A stretch of DNA of 64,000 nt from Massilia sp. Root335 (GCF_001425685.1 NZ_LMCY01000051.1:42721-106720); one strand, 5' to 3'. Positions 32,236 through 41,633 are shown, numbered from the stretch's first letter. Numbers and translations are program-made. The notes: generated from the sequence alone by a model not told the origin.

Positions 32236-34488
32236 ATGAATCTTAACAGTCATATCCAGCCAGCAAGCTCGCCGCTCCAGCTCTGGGGCGGCCTCGAATG
32301 CACCGTCAACCGCGTACGCGATCAGTACTTCTCCCAAATGGAACGCAATGGACATGCCGAACGGCTCCAGGACCTGGAGCGCTTCGCGTCGCTCGGCATC
32401 CGCGCCATCCGCTACCCCGTCCTGTGGGAACGGATCGCCCCCGATGGCATCGAAGCGGCGGACTGGTCGTGGCCGGACGAGCGCCTGCCCGTGCTGCAGC
32501 AACTGGGCGTGACGCCCATCGTCGGCCTCGTCCACCACGGCAGCGGCCCGCGCCATACGAGCCTCGTGTCCCCGGACTTCGCCGAGAAACTGGCCGACTA
32601 TGCCGGCGCCGTGGCGCGCCGCTATCCCTGGGTCGAGTACTGGACGCCCGTGAACGAGCCCTGCACCACGGCCCGGTTCTCCGGCCTCAACGGCGTATGG
32701 TATCCGCACGGCGACAGCGAGGACCAGTTCATCCGCGCCCTCATCAACCAGTGCCGCGCCGTGGTCCTGTCGATGCGCGCGATCCGCGCCGTGAATCCGG
32801 CCGCGAAGCTGGTGCAGACGGACGACTTGTCGCGCACCTACGGCACGCCGGAAATGGCGGAGGTCGCGAATTTCTTCAACGAACGCCGCTGGCTGGCATG
32901 GGACATGTTGTGCGGGAAGATCGACCCCGGTCATGCGCTGTGGGACTATCTGCTGGAAAACGGCGCGGAGGCGGACGAGCTCCTCTGGTTCAAGGACAAT
33001 GCCTGCCCGCCGGACATCATCGGCGTCAACTACTACATCACGAGCGAGCGCTGGCTCGACCACCGGGCCGAACGCTATCCGGAAAGCCATCGCAGCAATT
33101 ACCGCGGCATCCCGCACGCCGACATCGAATGCCCGCGCGTGCTGGCCACGCCGACGCCTGGCATCGGCCCGCTGCTGCAGGAAACGTGGGACCGCTACGG
33201 CCTGCCCGTCGCCGTCACCGAGGCCCACATCGACGCCAACCGCGAAGATCAGTTGCGCTGGCTCGTCGAGATCTGGAACGCGGCCCGGAAAGTCCAGCAG
33301 GGCGGCGCCGACATCCGCGCCGTCACCGTGTGGGCCCTGCTCGGCTCGTTCGACTGGAACTGCCTCGTCACCGAATGCCGCGGCTACTACGAACCGGGTC
33401 CGTTCGACGTGCGCGGACCGCAGCCGCGTCCGACCGCAGTCGCCAGCCTGATGCGCGAACTGGCGAGCGGCCGGCCGCTGTCGCATCCGGTGCTGCAGGG
33501 CCAGGGCTGGTGGCGTCGGCCAGGCCGCTTCCTGGCCAGGCCCGTGGCGACCAGCACGGCCGTGGCCGACATCGCCGAGCGCAGCGCGTTCCGCTCGACC
33601 TTCCCGCAGCCGATCCTGATCACGGGCGCGACGGGCACCCTGGGCCGCGCCTTCGCCCGCATCTGCGAACGGCGCAACCTCGCCTTCCACGTACTCACGC
33701 GCCAGGAAATGGACATCGCCGATCCGGCCTCCGTCGAGGCGGCGATCGTGCGCTTCAAGCCGTGGGCCATCATCAATGCCGGCGGCTATGTGCGCGTGGA
33801 CGATGCCGAGGACGACATCGAGCGCTGCATGCGCGAGAACGCCCACGGCCCGACCGTGCTCGCCCTGGCCGCCATCCGCCACGCGCTGCGCTTCATGACC
33901 TTTTCCAGCGACCTCGTGTTCGACGGGACGCAGGACCGGCCGTACGTGGAATCCGATCCCGTCGCGCCGCTGGGCGTGTACGGCTGCAGCAAGGCGGACG
34001 CGGAACGGCGCGTGCTCGACTCCGACCCGCAGGCCCTCGTCATCCGCACGAGCGCCTTCTTCGGTCCGTGGGACGAGCACAACTTCGTGACGCACGCCCT
34101 CGACGCGCTCGACGCGGGCCGGCCGTTCGCGGCGGCGTCCGACCAGGTCACGGCGCCGACCTATGTCCCGGACCTCGTCAACGCCTGCCTCGACCTGCTG
34201 ATCGACCGCGAATCCGGCATCTGGCACCTGACCAACGGTGCCGCGATGAGCTGGGCCGACCTGGCGCGGCGGGCCTGCGCGGCGGCCGGCGTCGCCGACG
34301 GCCGGTTGGAAGAACGCACGACCGGCGAACTCGGCCTGCGCGCCGCACGCCCGCGCAACGGCGCCATGAGCAGCGAGCGCGGCCTGCTGCTGCCATCGTT
34401 CGACGATGCGCTGGCGCGCTACCTGCGCGAGCGCGAGCGGGTGGACGAACGGGCGCACAACGTCGAATCGGCGCACTACGCCAGCTGA
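32236..34488 (+). CDS. Fusion of GH1-like glycosidase and RmlD-like sugar-nucleotide reductase
   Basis: 750-aa two-domain protein without a signal peptide. Residues 1 to about 415 form a family 1 glycosidase-like barrel: the acid/base site TPVNEP (Glu141) is intact, and VTEAH (Glu329) stands where the nucleophile motif (I/V)TENG is expected. Residues about 455-740 are an extended SDR of the dTDP-4-dehydrorhamnose reductase type: NAD(P)-binding GATGTLG (464-470), INAGGYVRVDDAE, and the catalytic YGCSK. The ATG at 32236 has AGGA 7 nt upstream; a TTG at 32212 is a less likely start. The product may act in making or editing a rhamnose-type glycan. No other sugar-nucleotide gene is adjacent. Confidence 0.85.
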   Translation: MNLNSHIQPASSPLQLWGGLECTVNRVRDQYFSQMERNGHAERLQDLERFASLGIRAIRYPVLWERIAPDGIEAADWSWPDERLPVLQQLGVTPIVGLVHHGSGPRHTSLVSPDFAEKLADYAGAVARRYPWVEYWTPVNEPCTTARFSGLNGVWYPHGDSEDQFIRALINQCRAVVLSMRAIRAVNPAAKLVQTDDLSRTYGTPEMAEVANFFNERRWLAWDMLCGKIDPGHALWDYLLENGAEADELLWFKDNACPPDIIGVNYYITSERWLDHRAERYPESHRSNYRGIPHADIECPRVLATPTPGIGPLLQETWDRYGLPVAVTEAHIDANREDQLRWLVEIWNAARKVQQGGADIRAVTVWALLGSFDWNCLVTECRGYYEPGPFDVRGPQPRPTAVASLMRELASGRPLSHPVLQGQGWWRRPGRFLARPVATSTAVADIAERSAFRSTFPQPILITGATGTLGRAFARICERRNLAFHVLTRQEMDIADPASVEAAIVRFKPWAIINAGGYVRVDDAEDDIERCMRENAHGPTVLALAAIRHALRFMTFSSDLVFDGTQDRPYVESDPVAPLGVYGCSKADAERRVLDSDPQALVIRTSAFFGPWDEHNFVTHALDALDAGRPFAAASDQVTAPTYVPDLVNACLDLLIDRESGIWHLTNGAAMSWADLARRACAAAGVADGRLEERTTGELGLRAARPRNGAMSSERGLLLPSFDDALARYLRERERVDERAHNVESAHYAS

Positions 34489-34503
34489 TCGCCGGCCCGG
34501 CCA

Positions 34504-34529
34504 CGGCCGCCCGCGCCCGCGGGCGGCCG
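34504..34529 (+). terminator. GC-rich hairpin after the GH1-RmlD gene
   Basis: Perfect 12-bp inverted repeat CGGCCGCCCGCG/CGCGGGCGGCCG with a 2-nt centre, followed by TATTACCGTTTC rather than a clean T-run; 15 bp after the stop. Confidence 0.55.
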
Positions 34530-34697
34530 TATTACCGTTTCATTAAATCGGCTGTCGCTGTATTTACCGGGGGAATTTATTTAGTTACACTACGTTACTT
34601 AGCGTTACTCTACGCAACCTGGTGCGACTGACATGTCCGACTTCCCTCGCCAGCCGCTACCCGCGGTTCCCTGTGCTGCCCCGGCCGGACGGCCGGC

Positions 34698-35639
34698 ATG
34701 AAACTCTATCGTGAAGACCATGGCTGGACCGAGCGCCTGCTCGCATCCGCCGCGCCGTCCGTCACGCTGCGCTCGGCCGTGCCGCCGCACCTGGCGGGCT
34801 TCAGGAAAGTGCGCGAATTCGCGAAGATCCGGCTGCGCGCCATCCTGCATCCGCGCCAGACGCCGCAGTGGCTGCACCTGCTCAACGCGCACCCGGCGTT
34901 CTCGGAATACGTGCGCAACTGCCCGCGCTTCCTGTACAAGGTCTACCGCCCCTACATCAGCCACGTGCTGGACGCCGACGCGCGCCTGGAAGCGATCCGC
35001 GCGCATTACGACTTCATGTTCCGGCGCGGCCTGGGCCAGACGCTGGCGCGCGCCAGCCTCGGTCCCGTCGTGCTGGCCGAGGCCGCGGGCAGGAGCGGCC
35101 TGCCCTACCAGATCCAGCTGCGCACCGTGAACATGTTCGACCGCGAGGGCGAACTGGTGCTGCAGCTGACCCAGGCCGACAGCGTCCTGTACACGGTGGC
35201 GTTCACGGTGGCGCCGCGCGACGGCCGCCCGGCTGTCAGCATCGGCTGCATCCAGGGCGGCAAGACGATCGATGCGCGCGAGGCGATCCGCACGGCCACG
35301 CGCGAACTGCACGGCATCCGGCCCAAGCAACTGATGGCGATCGTCGTGCGCCAGCTGGGCCACGCCTACGGGTGCGAGCGCATGGTGATGGTCTCGAACC
35401 GCAACCGCGTGATCTACAAGGCAATCCGCCACGGCCGCGTGCTGGCGGACTACGACCAGCTGTGGGACGAACTTGGTGCGCGCAAGCGGCCCGACGGCGA
35501 CTGGGAACTCGACTGCGCGCCGGTGGCGGCGCCGGACCTGGAGAGCATCCCGTCGAAGAAGCGCTCGGAGGCACGCAAGCGGCATGAGCTCGTGAGCCGG
35601 CTCGCTGACGACGTGTGCGAAGGGTTACGAGCCCGGTAG
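34698..35639 (+). CDS. VirK/YbjX (DUF535) family protein
   Basis: 313-aa cytoplasmic protein of the DUF535 family, which includes VirK and YbjX, linked in enterobacteria to outer-membrane properties and peptide resistance; biochemical function unknown. Characteristic segments: HPRQTPQWLHLLNAHP, RPYISHVLDADARLEAIRAHYDFM (split), FDREGELVLQLTQAD, GCIQGGKTIDAREAIR and GHAYGCERMVMVSNRNRV. The TAG stop is the TAG of a family A repeat (35637-35639). It lies between the GH1-RmlD gene and the LPS cluster, consistent with a cell-envelope role. Confidence 0.87.
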   Translation: MKLYREDHGWTERLLASAAPSVTLRSAVPPHLAGFRKVREFAKIRLRAILHPRQTPQWLHLLNAHPAFSEYVRNCPRFLYKVYRPYISHVLDADARLEAIRAHYDFMFRRGLGQTLARASLGPVVLAEAAGRSGLPYQIQLRTVNMFDREGELVLQLTQADSVLYTVAFTVAPRDGRPAVSIGCIQGGKTIDAREAIRTATRELHGIRPKQLMAIVVRQLGHAYGCERMVMVSNRNRVIYKAIRHGRVLADYDQLWDELGARKRPDGDWELDCAPVAAPDLESIPSKKRSEARKRHELVSRLADDVCEGLRAR

Positions 35640-35754
35640 GGTGGGCGCGGTCGGCGTAGGCACCCCGTGCCCACGCGTTCAACGTCCGCCGGCGCGGACG
35701 CGAATTATTCAATGTCGCGTATCACCGCGTGGGCACGGAAGTGCCCACCCTACG
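35636..35754. repeat. Family A repeat, inverted pair A5
   Basis: Forward copy 35636-35693 (with an internal 13-bp insertion relative to A4), then a reverse copy 35726-35754. It supplies the stop of the DUF535 gene on one side and the last residues of WaaF on the other, so two convergent genes both end inside the element. Confidence 0.85.
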
Positions 35755-36810
35755 GTTGTCGCGGACCGGCACCAGGATCGGCACCAACTCGCTCCACACC
35801 CGCTCCACACCCATCTTGTTCATGCAATCGTGATGCCCGAGCGGGCACTCGCGCTTGCGGCACGGCGAGCATTCGAGGCGCAGCGACACCGTGCGCGCCA
35901 CTTCCGACAGCGGCGGCGCGTAGTCCGGATCGGTCGAACCGTACAAGGCCACCACCGGACGGTTCAGCGCCGACGCGATGTGCAGCAGGCCGGAATCGTT
36001 GGAGACGACGGCGCCGGCCTGCGCCAGCAGGGCGATGGCGTCGTCGAGCGACGTCTTGCCGGCCAGGTTCAGCACCGCCGAACCGGCCGCGCCGGCATGC
36101 TGCTGCACCTGGGCGCACGTCTCGCGGTCGTTCGGGGAGCCGAGCAGCACGACCTGCACGCCCGGCACGGCGTCCACGACCCGGGCCGCCAGCGCGCCGT
36201 AATGCGCGGGCGGCCAACGCTTGGCGATGCCGAATTCCGCGCCCGGCGCGAACGCGACGATGGGGCGCGTGAGATCGACGTCGAGGCGTTTCCCGACCTG
36301 CTCCGTCTCTTCCCCGCCGACGACGAGGAACGGGCGCGCCAGCTTGCCCGGCAGCGGCAGCTCGGGCTCGCGCGCGAGGGCCGCGTAGAACGGCACCATC
36401 GAGCGCGGCGGCTTCTCGTCGTGGTGCATGACGTTGACCATCCCGTAGCGCATCTCGCCCTTGTAGCCCACGCGGCGCGGAATGCGCGCCAGCCACGGGA
36501 TCAGCGCGTATTTCAGCGTGTTGGGCAGCACGTAGGCGTCGCTGTAGCCGCGCTCCTTGAGCAGGCGCGCGTAGCGCCAGCGTTCGCCCAGCTGCAGGGC
36601 GCGATGGCGGAACGGCGTCACCAGGATATCGTCCGCTTCCTGGATGCGGCGCCACACGGGCACCACCTGCGGCGGCGCCAGCACGTCGATGGCGCGCTCC
36701 GGGTGGGCCTGCTTGAGCAGGCGCAGCAGGGGCTGGGCCATCACGGCGTCGCCGATCCAGTTCGGCGAGATGACCAGGGTCCGCGCCCGCTCGTTGCTCT
36801 TCCCGGTCAT
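35722..36810 (-). CDS. waaF: ADP-heptose:LPS heptosyltransferase II
   Basis: 362-aa GT9 enzyme adding the second heptose to the LPS inner core at the cytoplasmic face of the membrane. Motifs: ISPNWIGDAVMAQPLL near the N-terminus (catalytic Asp), VAFAPGAEFGIAKRWPPAHY, and VVSNDSGLLHIASAL with VALYGSTDPDYAPP. The usual C-terminal Cys residues are present (CSPCRKRECPLGHHDCM). The last ten residues, RRVGTSVPTR, are translated from the family A repeat, so the C-terminal tail is element-derived. Its ATG overlaps the msbA stop by 4 bp. Confidence 0.93.
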   Translation of the reverse strand: MTGKSNERARTLVISPNWIGDAVMAQPLLRLLKQAHPERAIDVLAPPQVVPVWRRIQEADDILVTPFRHRALQLGERWRYARLLKERGYSDAYVLPNTLKYALIPWLARIPRRVGYKGEMRYGMVNVMHHDEKPPRSMVPFYAALAREPELPLPGKLARPFLVVGGEETEQVGKRLDVDLTRPIVAFAPGAEFGIAKRWPPAHYGALAARVVDAVPGVQVVLLGSPNDRETCAQVQQHAGAAGSAVLNLAGKTSLDDAIALLAQAGAVVSNDSGLLHIASALNRPVVALYGSTDPDYAPPLSEVARTVSLRLECSPCRKRECPLGHHDCMNKMGVERVWSELVPILVPVRDNRRVGTSVPTR

Positions 36811-38537
36811 GTTTCTTCCACCAGGGCGGAGAACTGCAGGCGGTACAGGTTGGCGTACATGCCGCCCTGCGCCAGCAGCTGGTCGTGCGTGCCCTGCTCG
36901 ACGATGCGGCCGTGTTCCATCACGACGATCAGGTCGGCGCCCTCGATGGTCGACAGGCGGTGCGCGATCACGAACGTGGTGCGGCCCGCCATCAGCGTGT
37001 CGAGGGCAGCCTGCACGGCGCGTTCCGATTCGTTGTCGAGCGCCGACGTGGCCTCGTCCAGGATCAGGATCGGCGCATCCTTGTAGATGGCGCGGGCGAT
37101 GGCAACGCGCTGGCGCTGCCCGCCCGACAGGCGCATGCCGTTCTCGCCGATCATCGTGTCGACGCCTTCCGGCAGGCGCGCGACGACGTCGCCCAGGTGC
37201 GCGGCGTGGATGGCCGCGTGCAGGCGCGCCTCGTCGACGTGCTCGGCGCCGTACGCGACGTTGGCGCGCAGCGTGTCGTCGAACAGCACGACGTTCTGGC
37301 TCACGAGCGCCAGCTGGGCGCGCAGCGACGACAATTCGATGTCCTGGTACGGGATGCCGTCCAGCAGGACGCGGCCGGATTCCGGCTCGTAGAAGCGCGT
37401 GACGAGGTTCACGAACGTCGACTTGCCGCCGCCGGACATGCCGACCAGCGCGACGGTCTGGCCCGGCTTCACGTCCAGCGACACGTCGTCCAGCGCGGGC
37501 GCATGCGCGTTTGGGTAGCGGAACGTCACGTGCTCGAAGCGCACGTGGCCCTGCGCGCGCGCGAGGGTGCGCGTGCCCGGATCGTGCTCGACGGGCGCGT
37601 CGATCAGTTCGAACACGGTCTCGGCCGCGGCGATCCCGCGCTGCATCGGGCCGTTCACCTCGGCCAGCGCCTTCAGCGGCGTCAGGAGCATCAGCATCAG
37701 CGTAACGAACTGGGTGAATTCGCCGACCGTCATGTCGGCCCGCAGCGCCAGCACGACGACGAGCGACAGCGCCAGCGACGTGGCGATCTGCGTCACGGGC
37801 GTCGTGGCGGCGAACGCCACCGTCATGCGTTGCGAAAAGCCGCGCAGCGCCTCGCTGCGCAGGAAGAACCTGCGGTTTTCGTAGCGCTCACCGGAGAACA
37901 CGCGGATCACCTGGTGGCCGCGCGCCGCTTCCTCGACGACCTGGGTCATCTCGGCCGTCACGCGCTGGTTTTCGCGGTTCAGGTGGCGCAGGCGGCGGCT
38001 CGTCGTCCGCACGATCACGGCCGTCAGCGGCACGACGACGATCGCGACGAGGGTCAGCTTCCAGTTCAGCCACAGCAGCGAGCCGAGCAGGCCGATGACG
38101 ACCAGCACGTCGCGCACGAACGAGATGAACACGGACTGGATCATGTCCACGACCTGGCGCACGTCGCCGACGACGGTGTTGATCACCTTGCCCGTCGACT
38201 CTTCGTGGAAGCGCGCGACCGGCAGGCGCAGCAGCCGTGCGAAGGCCTGGGCGCGCAAGTCGTTCAGCACGCGCGAGAGCACCCAGTTGTTGTAGTAGGC
38301 GGTGGCGAACGTGCCGATGCCGCGCAGGACGAAGATTGACACGAGCACGCCGGGGATCCACCACAGGCTGAACGGCACCTTGTTCTTGAAGCCCATGTCC
38401 ATCAGCAACTGCAAGGCCTTGCCCAGCAACGGCTGGGTGGCGGCCGTCAACGCCATCGCGAGCAGCGACAGGAAGGCGCGCCCGCGATACGGTTTCAGGA
38501 TCGCCCACAGGCGCTTGATGATGACGCTGTTATCCAA
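36807..38537 (-). CDS. msbA: Lipid A/LPS exporter ABC transporter MsbA
   Basis: 576-aa ABC half-transporter that flips lipid A-core across the inner membrane. Six membrane helices lie in the first 310 residues (LSLLAMALTAATQPLLG, GVLVSIFVLRGIGTFA, VLVVIGLLGSLLWLNWKLTLVA). The ATPase domain shows Walker A GMSGGGKST, Q-loop, signature LSGGQRQRVAIARA, Walker B ILILDEATSALD and the H-loop AHRLST. Full family length. It sits between the ligase gene (8-bp overlap upstream) and waaF (4-bp overlap), forming a tight LPS operon. Confidence 0.93.
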   Translation of the reverse strand: MDNSVIIKRLWAILKPYRGRAFLSLLAMALTAATQPLLGKALQLLMDMGFKNKVPFSLWWIPGVLVSIFVLRGIGTFATAYYNNWVLSRVLNDLRAQAFARLLRLPVARFHEESTGKVINTVVGDVRQVVDMIQSVFISFVRDVLVVIGLLGSLLWLNWKLTLVAIVVVPLTAVIVRTTSRRLRHLNRENQRVTAEMTQVVEEAARGHQVIRVFSGERYENRRFFLRSEALRGFSQRMTVAFAATTPVTQIATSLALSLVVVLALRADMTVGEFTQFVTLMLMLLTPLKALAEVNGPMQRGIAAAETVFELIDAPVEHDPGTRTLARAQGHVRFEHVTFRYPNAHAPALDDVSLDVKPGQTVALVGMSGGGKSTFVNLVTRFYEPESGRVLLDGIPYQDIELSSLRAQLALVSQNVVLFDDTLRANVAYGAEHVDEARLHAAIHAAHLGDVVARLPEGVDTMIGENGMRLSGGQRQRVAIARAIYKDAPILILDEATSALDNESERAVQAALDTLMAGRTTFVIAHRLSTIEGADLIVVMEHGRIVEQGTHDQLLAQGGMYANLYRLQFSALVEET

Positions 38538-39777
38538 TTTTTTCTTTCGCGTTCAGGCAGAAGCCCATGAGCAGAAACACCATGAGCGCATAGAACAGAC
38601 TGCCCTTCATAGACCAGAAAATCACTTCCGTCAGCCCGAAACCGACATAGCCGAGCACCACCAGCGCCCCGCCCAGCGCGACCGCGAACTGCGGTGCGCG
38701 CGCTTCCGTCGCCCGCCCCAGGCGGCGCAGGAAAAACCGCAGGGGCGCGGCCAGGGTGGCGGCCCAGATGACGAAGCCGACCGCGCCGCCCGTCGCCAGG
38801 GCCTGCAACCCGTCATTATGCAGGTGCGGCAGCTCGAGCACCATCGGATCGAGCCGGCCGGCCTGTGCATACTCGGCCAGGCGTGCGCGGCACGCATCGA
38901 AATCCATGCCGAACAACGGGTGTTCGCGGATCAGCATGACGGCGCCCTTCCACAATTCCAGCCGGGTCCCCACATTCGTCCACACGGTGCCGCCCTCGTA
39001 CCAGGTGCGGGCGTCGTGGACGCCTTCGGCGAAGCGTTCCTGCACGCCCAGCGCCGGCATGAACCAGGCCGCGGCCAGCACGGCCACGCCGGCCGCCAGC
39101 AGCGCACGCCCGCGCCGGCTGTCGATCCGGCCCGCATGGCGCCCCAGCACGAGCGCCGCCAGCACCAGCGCCGCCCACCCGCCGCGGGTGCCGGTCAGCA
39201 CGGACGCGGCGAAGCCCGCCAGCGCCCCGGCGCCGGCCAGCAGCGCATCGCGCGGGCGGTCGCGCATATCGATCGCGCCGGCCAGCGCCAGCAGCGCCAG
39301 CAGCATGGCGAGATCGCCGAACGTGATCGAATTGATGAAGCCCCCCGGGCGCTCGATGTGCAGGGCGAAGCGCTGCCAGGCGATGAACGGCAGCGCCGCC
39401 ACCGCCCCCGCGCTCGCGCCCCACCACAGCGCGCGCCGCGGCGCGCGGCTCGCCACCACGGCGGCCAGCACGGTCAGGGACAGGAGCATGCGCACCGGTT
39501 TTTCCACCACACTCATCTTTTCGCCGCGCAGCAGCGCGCAGGCCAGCACGAACAGGAGATGCAGCAGAAAGGCTAGCACGACCCAGCGCACCTCCGGCCA
39601 GTGGCGCACGAGCGCATCACGGCACGGTTTGAACAATATCAAGGCGCTGACCAGGAAGAGGAAACTTGCAAGACTCACGCCGAACGAGGTGACGAGGCTC
39701 GAAAAGGGTAACAGGAAGGCCAGGGCGCCGATCCAGACCCGCATCGGCTCCCTCGTATTCGTCGGATTACTGTTCAT
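38530..39777 (-). CDS. O-antigen ligase family protein
   Basis: 415-aa inner-membrane protein with about 10-12 helices and the large periplasmic loop typical of WaaL/Wzy_C enzymes. The loop includes GTRLELWKGAVMLIREHPLFGMDFD and LPHLHNDGLQALATGG, where the HLHND motif carries the conserved His. It would attach O-polysaccharide to lipid A-core, or polymerise glycan. First gene of the minus-strand ligase-msbA-waaF operon, divergent from a GT2 gene 55 bp away. Confidence 0.86.
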   Translation of the reverse strand: MNSNPTNTREPMRVWIGALAFLLPFSSLVTSFGVSLASFLFLVSALILFKPCRDALVRHWPEVRWVVLAFLLHLLFVLACALLRGEKMSVVEKPVRMLLSLTVLAAVVASRAPRRALWWGASAGAVAALPFIAWQRFALHIERPGGFINSITFGDLAMLLALLALAGAIDMRDRPRDALLAGAGALAGFAASVLTGTRGGWAALVLAALVLGRHAGRIDSRRGRALLAAGVAVLAAAWFMPALGVQERFAEGVHDARTWYEGGTVWTNVGTRLELWKGAVMLIREHPLFGMDFDACRARLAEYAQAGRLDPMVLELPHLHNDGLQALATGGAVGFVIWAATLAAPLRFFLRRLGRATEARAPQFAVALGGALVVLGYVGFGLTEVIFWSMKGSLFYALMVFLLMGFCLNAKEKIG

Positions 39778-39832
39778 TGATGTTCTTGTGGGATACTCTT
39801 GCCCCTGAATACAGCAGTGTACAACGGACCTT

Positions 39833-40669
39833 ATGCGTCACGCTCTGACAATCTCCGTCGTGATCACCACCTATAACCGGCCAGACGCGCTGGAGGCGGT
39901 GGTGCGGGCATGTTTCATGCAGAACGACAAGAATTTCGAAATCATTATCGCTGATGATGGCTCGACTGCCAACACGCGTGCCTGCGTCGAACGGCTGGCA
40001 GCCGCTTCACCGGTGCTTCTACGCCACGTCTGGCAACCCGACGTGGGGTTTCGCGCCGCCATGGCACGCAATCGCGGCATTCTCGCCGCCACCGGTGACT
40101 ACATCATCTTCCTGGACGGCGACTGCGTCCCGCAGCGCGATTTCATCGCCCGCCACCGCGCTCTGGCCCGGCCCGGCTGGCTCGTGTCGGGCAGCCGCAT
40201 CCTGATGTCCGAGACGCTGACACGCCGGGTGCTGGACGACGGGATCGATGTCGCCGCCACGTCCCCGCTCACACGCCTGCGCTGGCGGCTGCGCGGCGAC
40301 CTGAACAAGACCCTGCAGCCGCTGGGGCTGCGCTGGCCCGACCTGGGACGCACGTCGCGCAAGTTTTCCTGGCGCCGCATCAAGAGCTGCAACCTGGCCG
40401 TGTGGCGCGGCGACCTGGAACGGGTGAACGGCTTCGACGAGAGTTTCACGGGCTGGGGCCACGAGGATTCCGACCTCGTCGTGCGCCTGTTCCACGCCGG
40501 CGTGATGCGCAAGGACGGCGCCTTCGCCACCGAAGTGTTCCACCTGTGGCACCGCGAGGCCCGGCGCGACCAGGAGACGAGCAACCGGCAAGTCGTCCTG
40601 GAACGCGCCGCGAACAAGGTTACGCAGGCAACGATCGGCTTGCGCGAGCACGCGAACACGGCGGCGTAG
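39833..40669 (+). CDS. Glycosyltransferase family 2
   Basis: 278-aa GT-A glycosyltransferase. It starts with ISVVITTYNRPDALEAVV, then IIADDGSTANT (nucleotide-sugar binding), DYIIFLDGDCVP (DxD-like metal site) and a C-terminal galactosyltransferase-type GFDESFTGWGHEDSDLVVRL. This last motif is shared with polypeptide GalNAc/galactosyl transferases and with WaaE/KdtX-like core enzymes. Likely adds a sugar to LPS or a related glycan; donor unknown. Divergent from the ligase gene and closed by a strong hairpin. Confidence 0.88.
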   Translation: MRHALTISVVITTYNRPDALEAVVRACFMQNDKNFEIIIADDGSTANTRACVERLAAASPVLLRHVWQPDVGFRAAMARNRGILAATGDYIIFLDGDCVPQRDFIARHRALARPGWLVSGSRILMSETLTRRVLDDGIDVAATSPLTRLRWRLRGDLNKTLQPLGLRWPDLGRTSRKFSWRRIKSCNLAVWRGDLERVNGFDESFTGWGHEDSDLVVRLFHAGVMRKDGAFATEVFHLWHREARRDQETSNRQVVLERAANKVTQATIGLREHANTAA

Positions 40670-40690
40670 CGGGCGCCGGCCGGCGCCCGC
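40669..40690 (+). terminator. Perfect palindrome after the GT2 gene
   Basis: A 22-bp perfect palindrome (GCGGGCGCCGG/CCGGCGCCCGC) starting at the last base of the GT2 stop and followed by TCAACAAATAG. A terminator-like hairpin without a true T-run. Confidence 0.55.
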
Positions 40691-40773
40691 TCAACAAATA
40701 GTCTTGTCTTGTGCGCATTGCTGCACGAGTTCATCCATTAGAATACCGTTTTTGCTGAATTCGGTACGGGCAC

Positions 40774-41505
40774 ATGGCGACGCAAGGCGAGTACGACTAT
40801 TTCAAGAACATCGGCGCGGACGGCATGCGGCACGCCGCGCACAAACCGTGGTCGGACAGCCAGTGCGGCATGTACCTGATGGAACTCGGCGCCATGATGG
40901 GCCTGATGCCCGACGGGGGCCGCCTGCTGGACATGGGCTGCGGGACCGGCTGGACCAGCGTGCTGTTCGCGAAGAAGGGCTACCACGTGATCGGGCAGGA
41001 CCTGGTGCCGGAAGCCATCGACGCGGCGCGCCGGCTCAAGCACGACAACGGCCTGGAACATCTCGACTTCGTCGTGGGCGACTACGAGTCGCTGGCGTTC
41101 GAGAACGAATTCGACGTGGTCGTGTTCTTCGATTGCCTGCACCATGCGGTCGACGAAGTCGGCGCGTTGAGGAGCGCATACCGGGCCCTGAAGCCGGGCG
41201 GCATCTGCATCACGTCGGAGCCGGGACGGGGCCACGAAAAACGCTCGGCCGCCGTCATGCAGGAATTCGGCGTCACGGAACGCGACATGCATCCGGCGAA
41301 AATCATCCGCGGCGCGAAGAAGGCCGGCTTCACGGGCTTTTCCGTGCACCCGCACGCCCAGTATCTGTACATCGCGCTGTACCGGCGCGAGCTGCGCGGC
41401 CTGCTCGGCAAGGTGATGCGCATCCCCGGCATGCGCGCGCTCGTGGGCGCGTGCACGGTGCTGTTCTCCAAGCACCAGGCGGGGATCGTCGTCCTCAGGA
41501 AGTAA
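40774..41505 (+). CDS. Class I SAM-dependent methyltransferase
   Basis: 243-aa protein with a Rossmann methyltransferase fold: motif I LLDMGCGTGWTSVLFAKKG at about residues 51-69, the acidic end of strand 2 in VIGQDLVPEAID, and motif IV DVVVFFDCLHHAVDEV. The C-terminal part (HPAKIIRGAKKAGF) resembles methyltransferases of glycan or lipid clusters. Substrate unknown; its place downstream of a GT2 gene suggests a cell-surface sugar. No membrane segment is evident, though MRALVGACTVLFS near the C-terminus is mildly hydrophobic. Confidence 0.85.
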   Translation: MATQGEYDYFKNIGADGMRHAAHKPWSDSQCGMYLMELGAMMGLMPDGGRLLDMGCGTGWTSVLFAKKGYHVIGQDLVPEAIDAARRLKHDNGLEHLDFVVGDYESLAFENEFDVVVFFDCLHHAVDEVGALRSAYRALKPGGICITSEPGRGHEKRSAAVMQEFGVTERDMHPAKIIRGAKKAGFTGFSVHPHAQYLYIALYRRELRGLLGKVMRIPGMRALVGACTVLFSKHQAGIVVLRK

Positions 41506-41529
41506 CAGGCGGCGCGATCGGTTCGCAAT

Positions 41530-41633
41530 GGTGGGCGGGGGCCGCCCACCCTACAAATAACGGCTGACGCTGCCGGTTTCCAAAATGGCAAAGGCCGTCC
41601 GATTGCGTAGGGTGGGCACCCCGTGCCCACCAA
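41530..41633. repeat. Family A repeat, inverted pair A6
   Basis: A reverse copy (GGTGGGCGGGGGCCGCCCAC then CCTAC, 41530-41554) and a forward copy (GTAGGGTGGGCACCCCGTGC then CCACC, 41607-41633). Orientation is outward, unlike pairs A2 and A5. It lies between the convergent methyltransferase and dnaE genes. Confidence 0.85.

Noticed and set aside
34605..35585. Long minus-strand frame opposite the VirK/YbjX gene
   Set aside because: Arg/Ala/His-rich sequence typical of the opposite strand of high-GC genes; the plus-strand product has clear family motifs.
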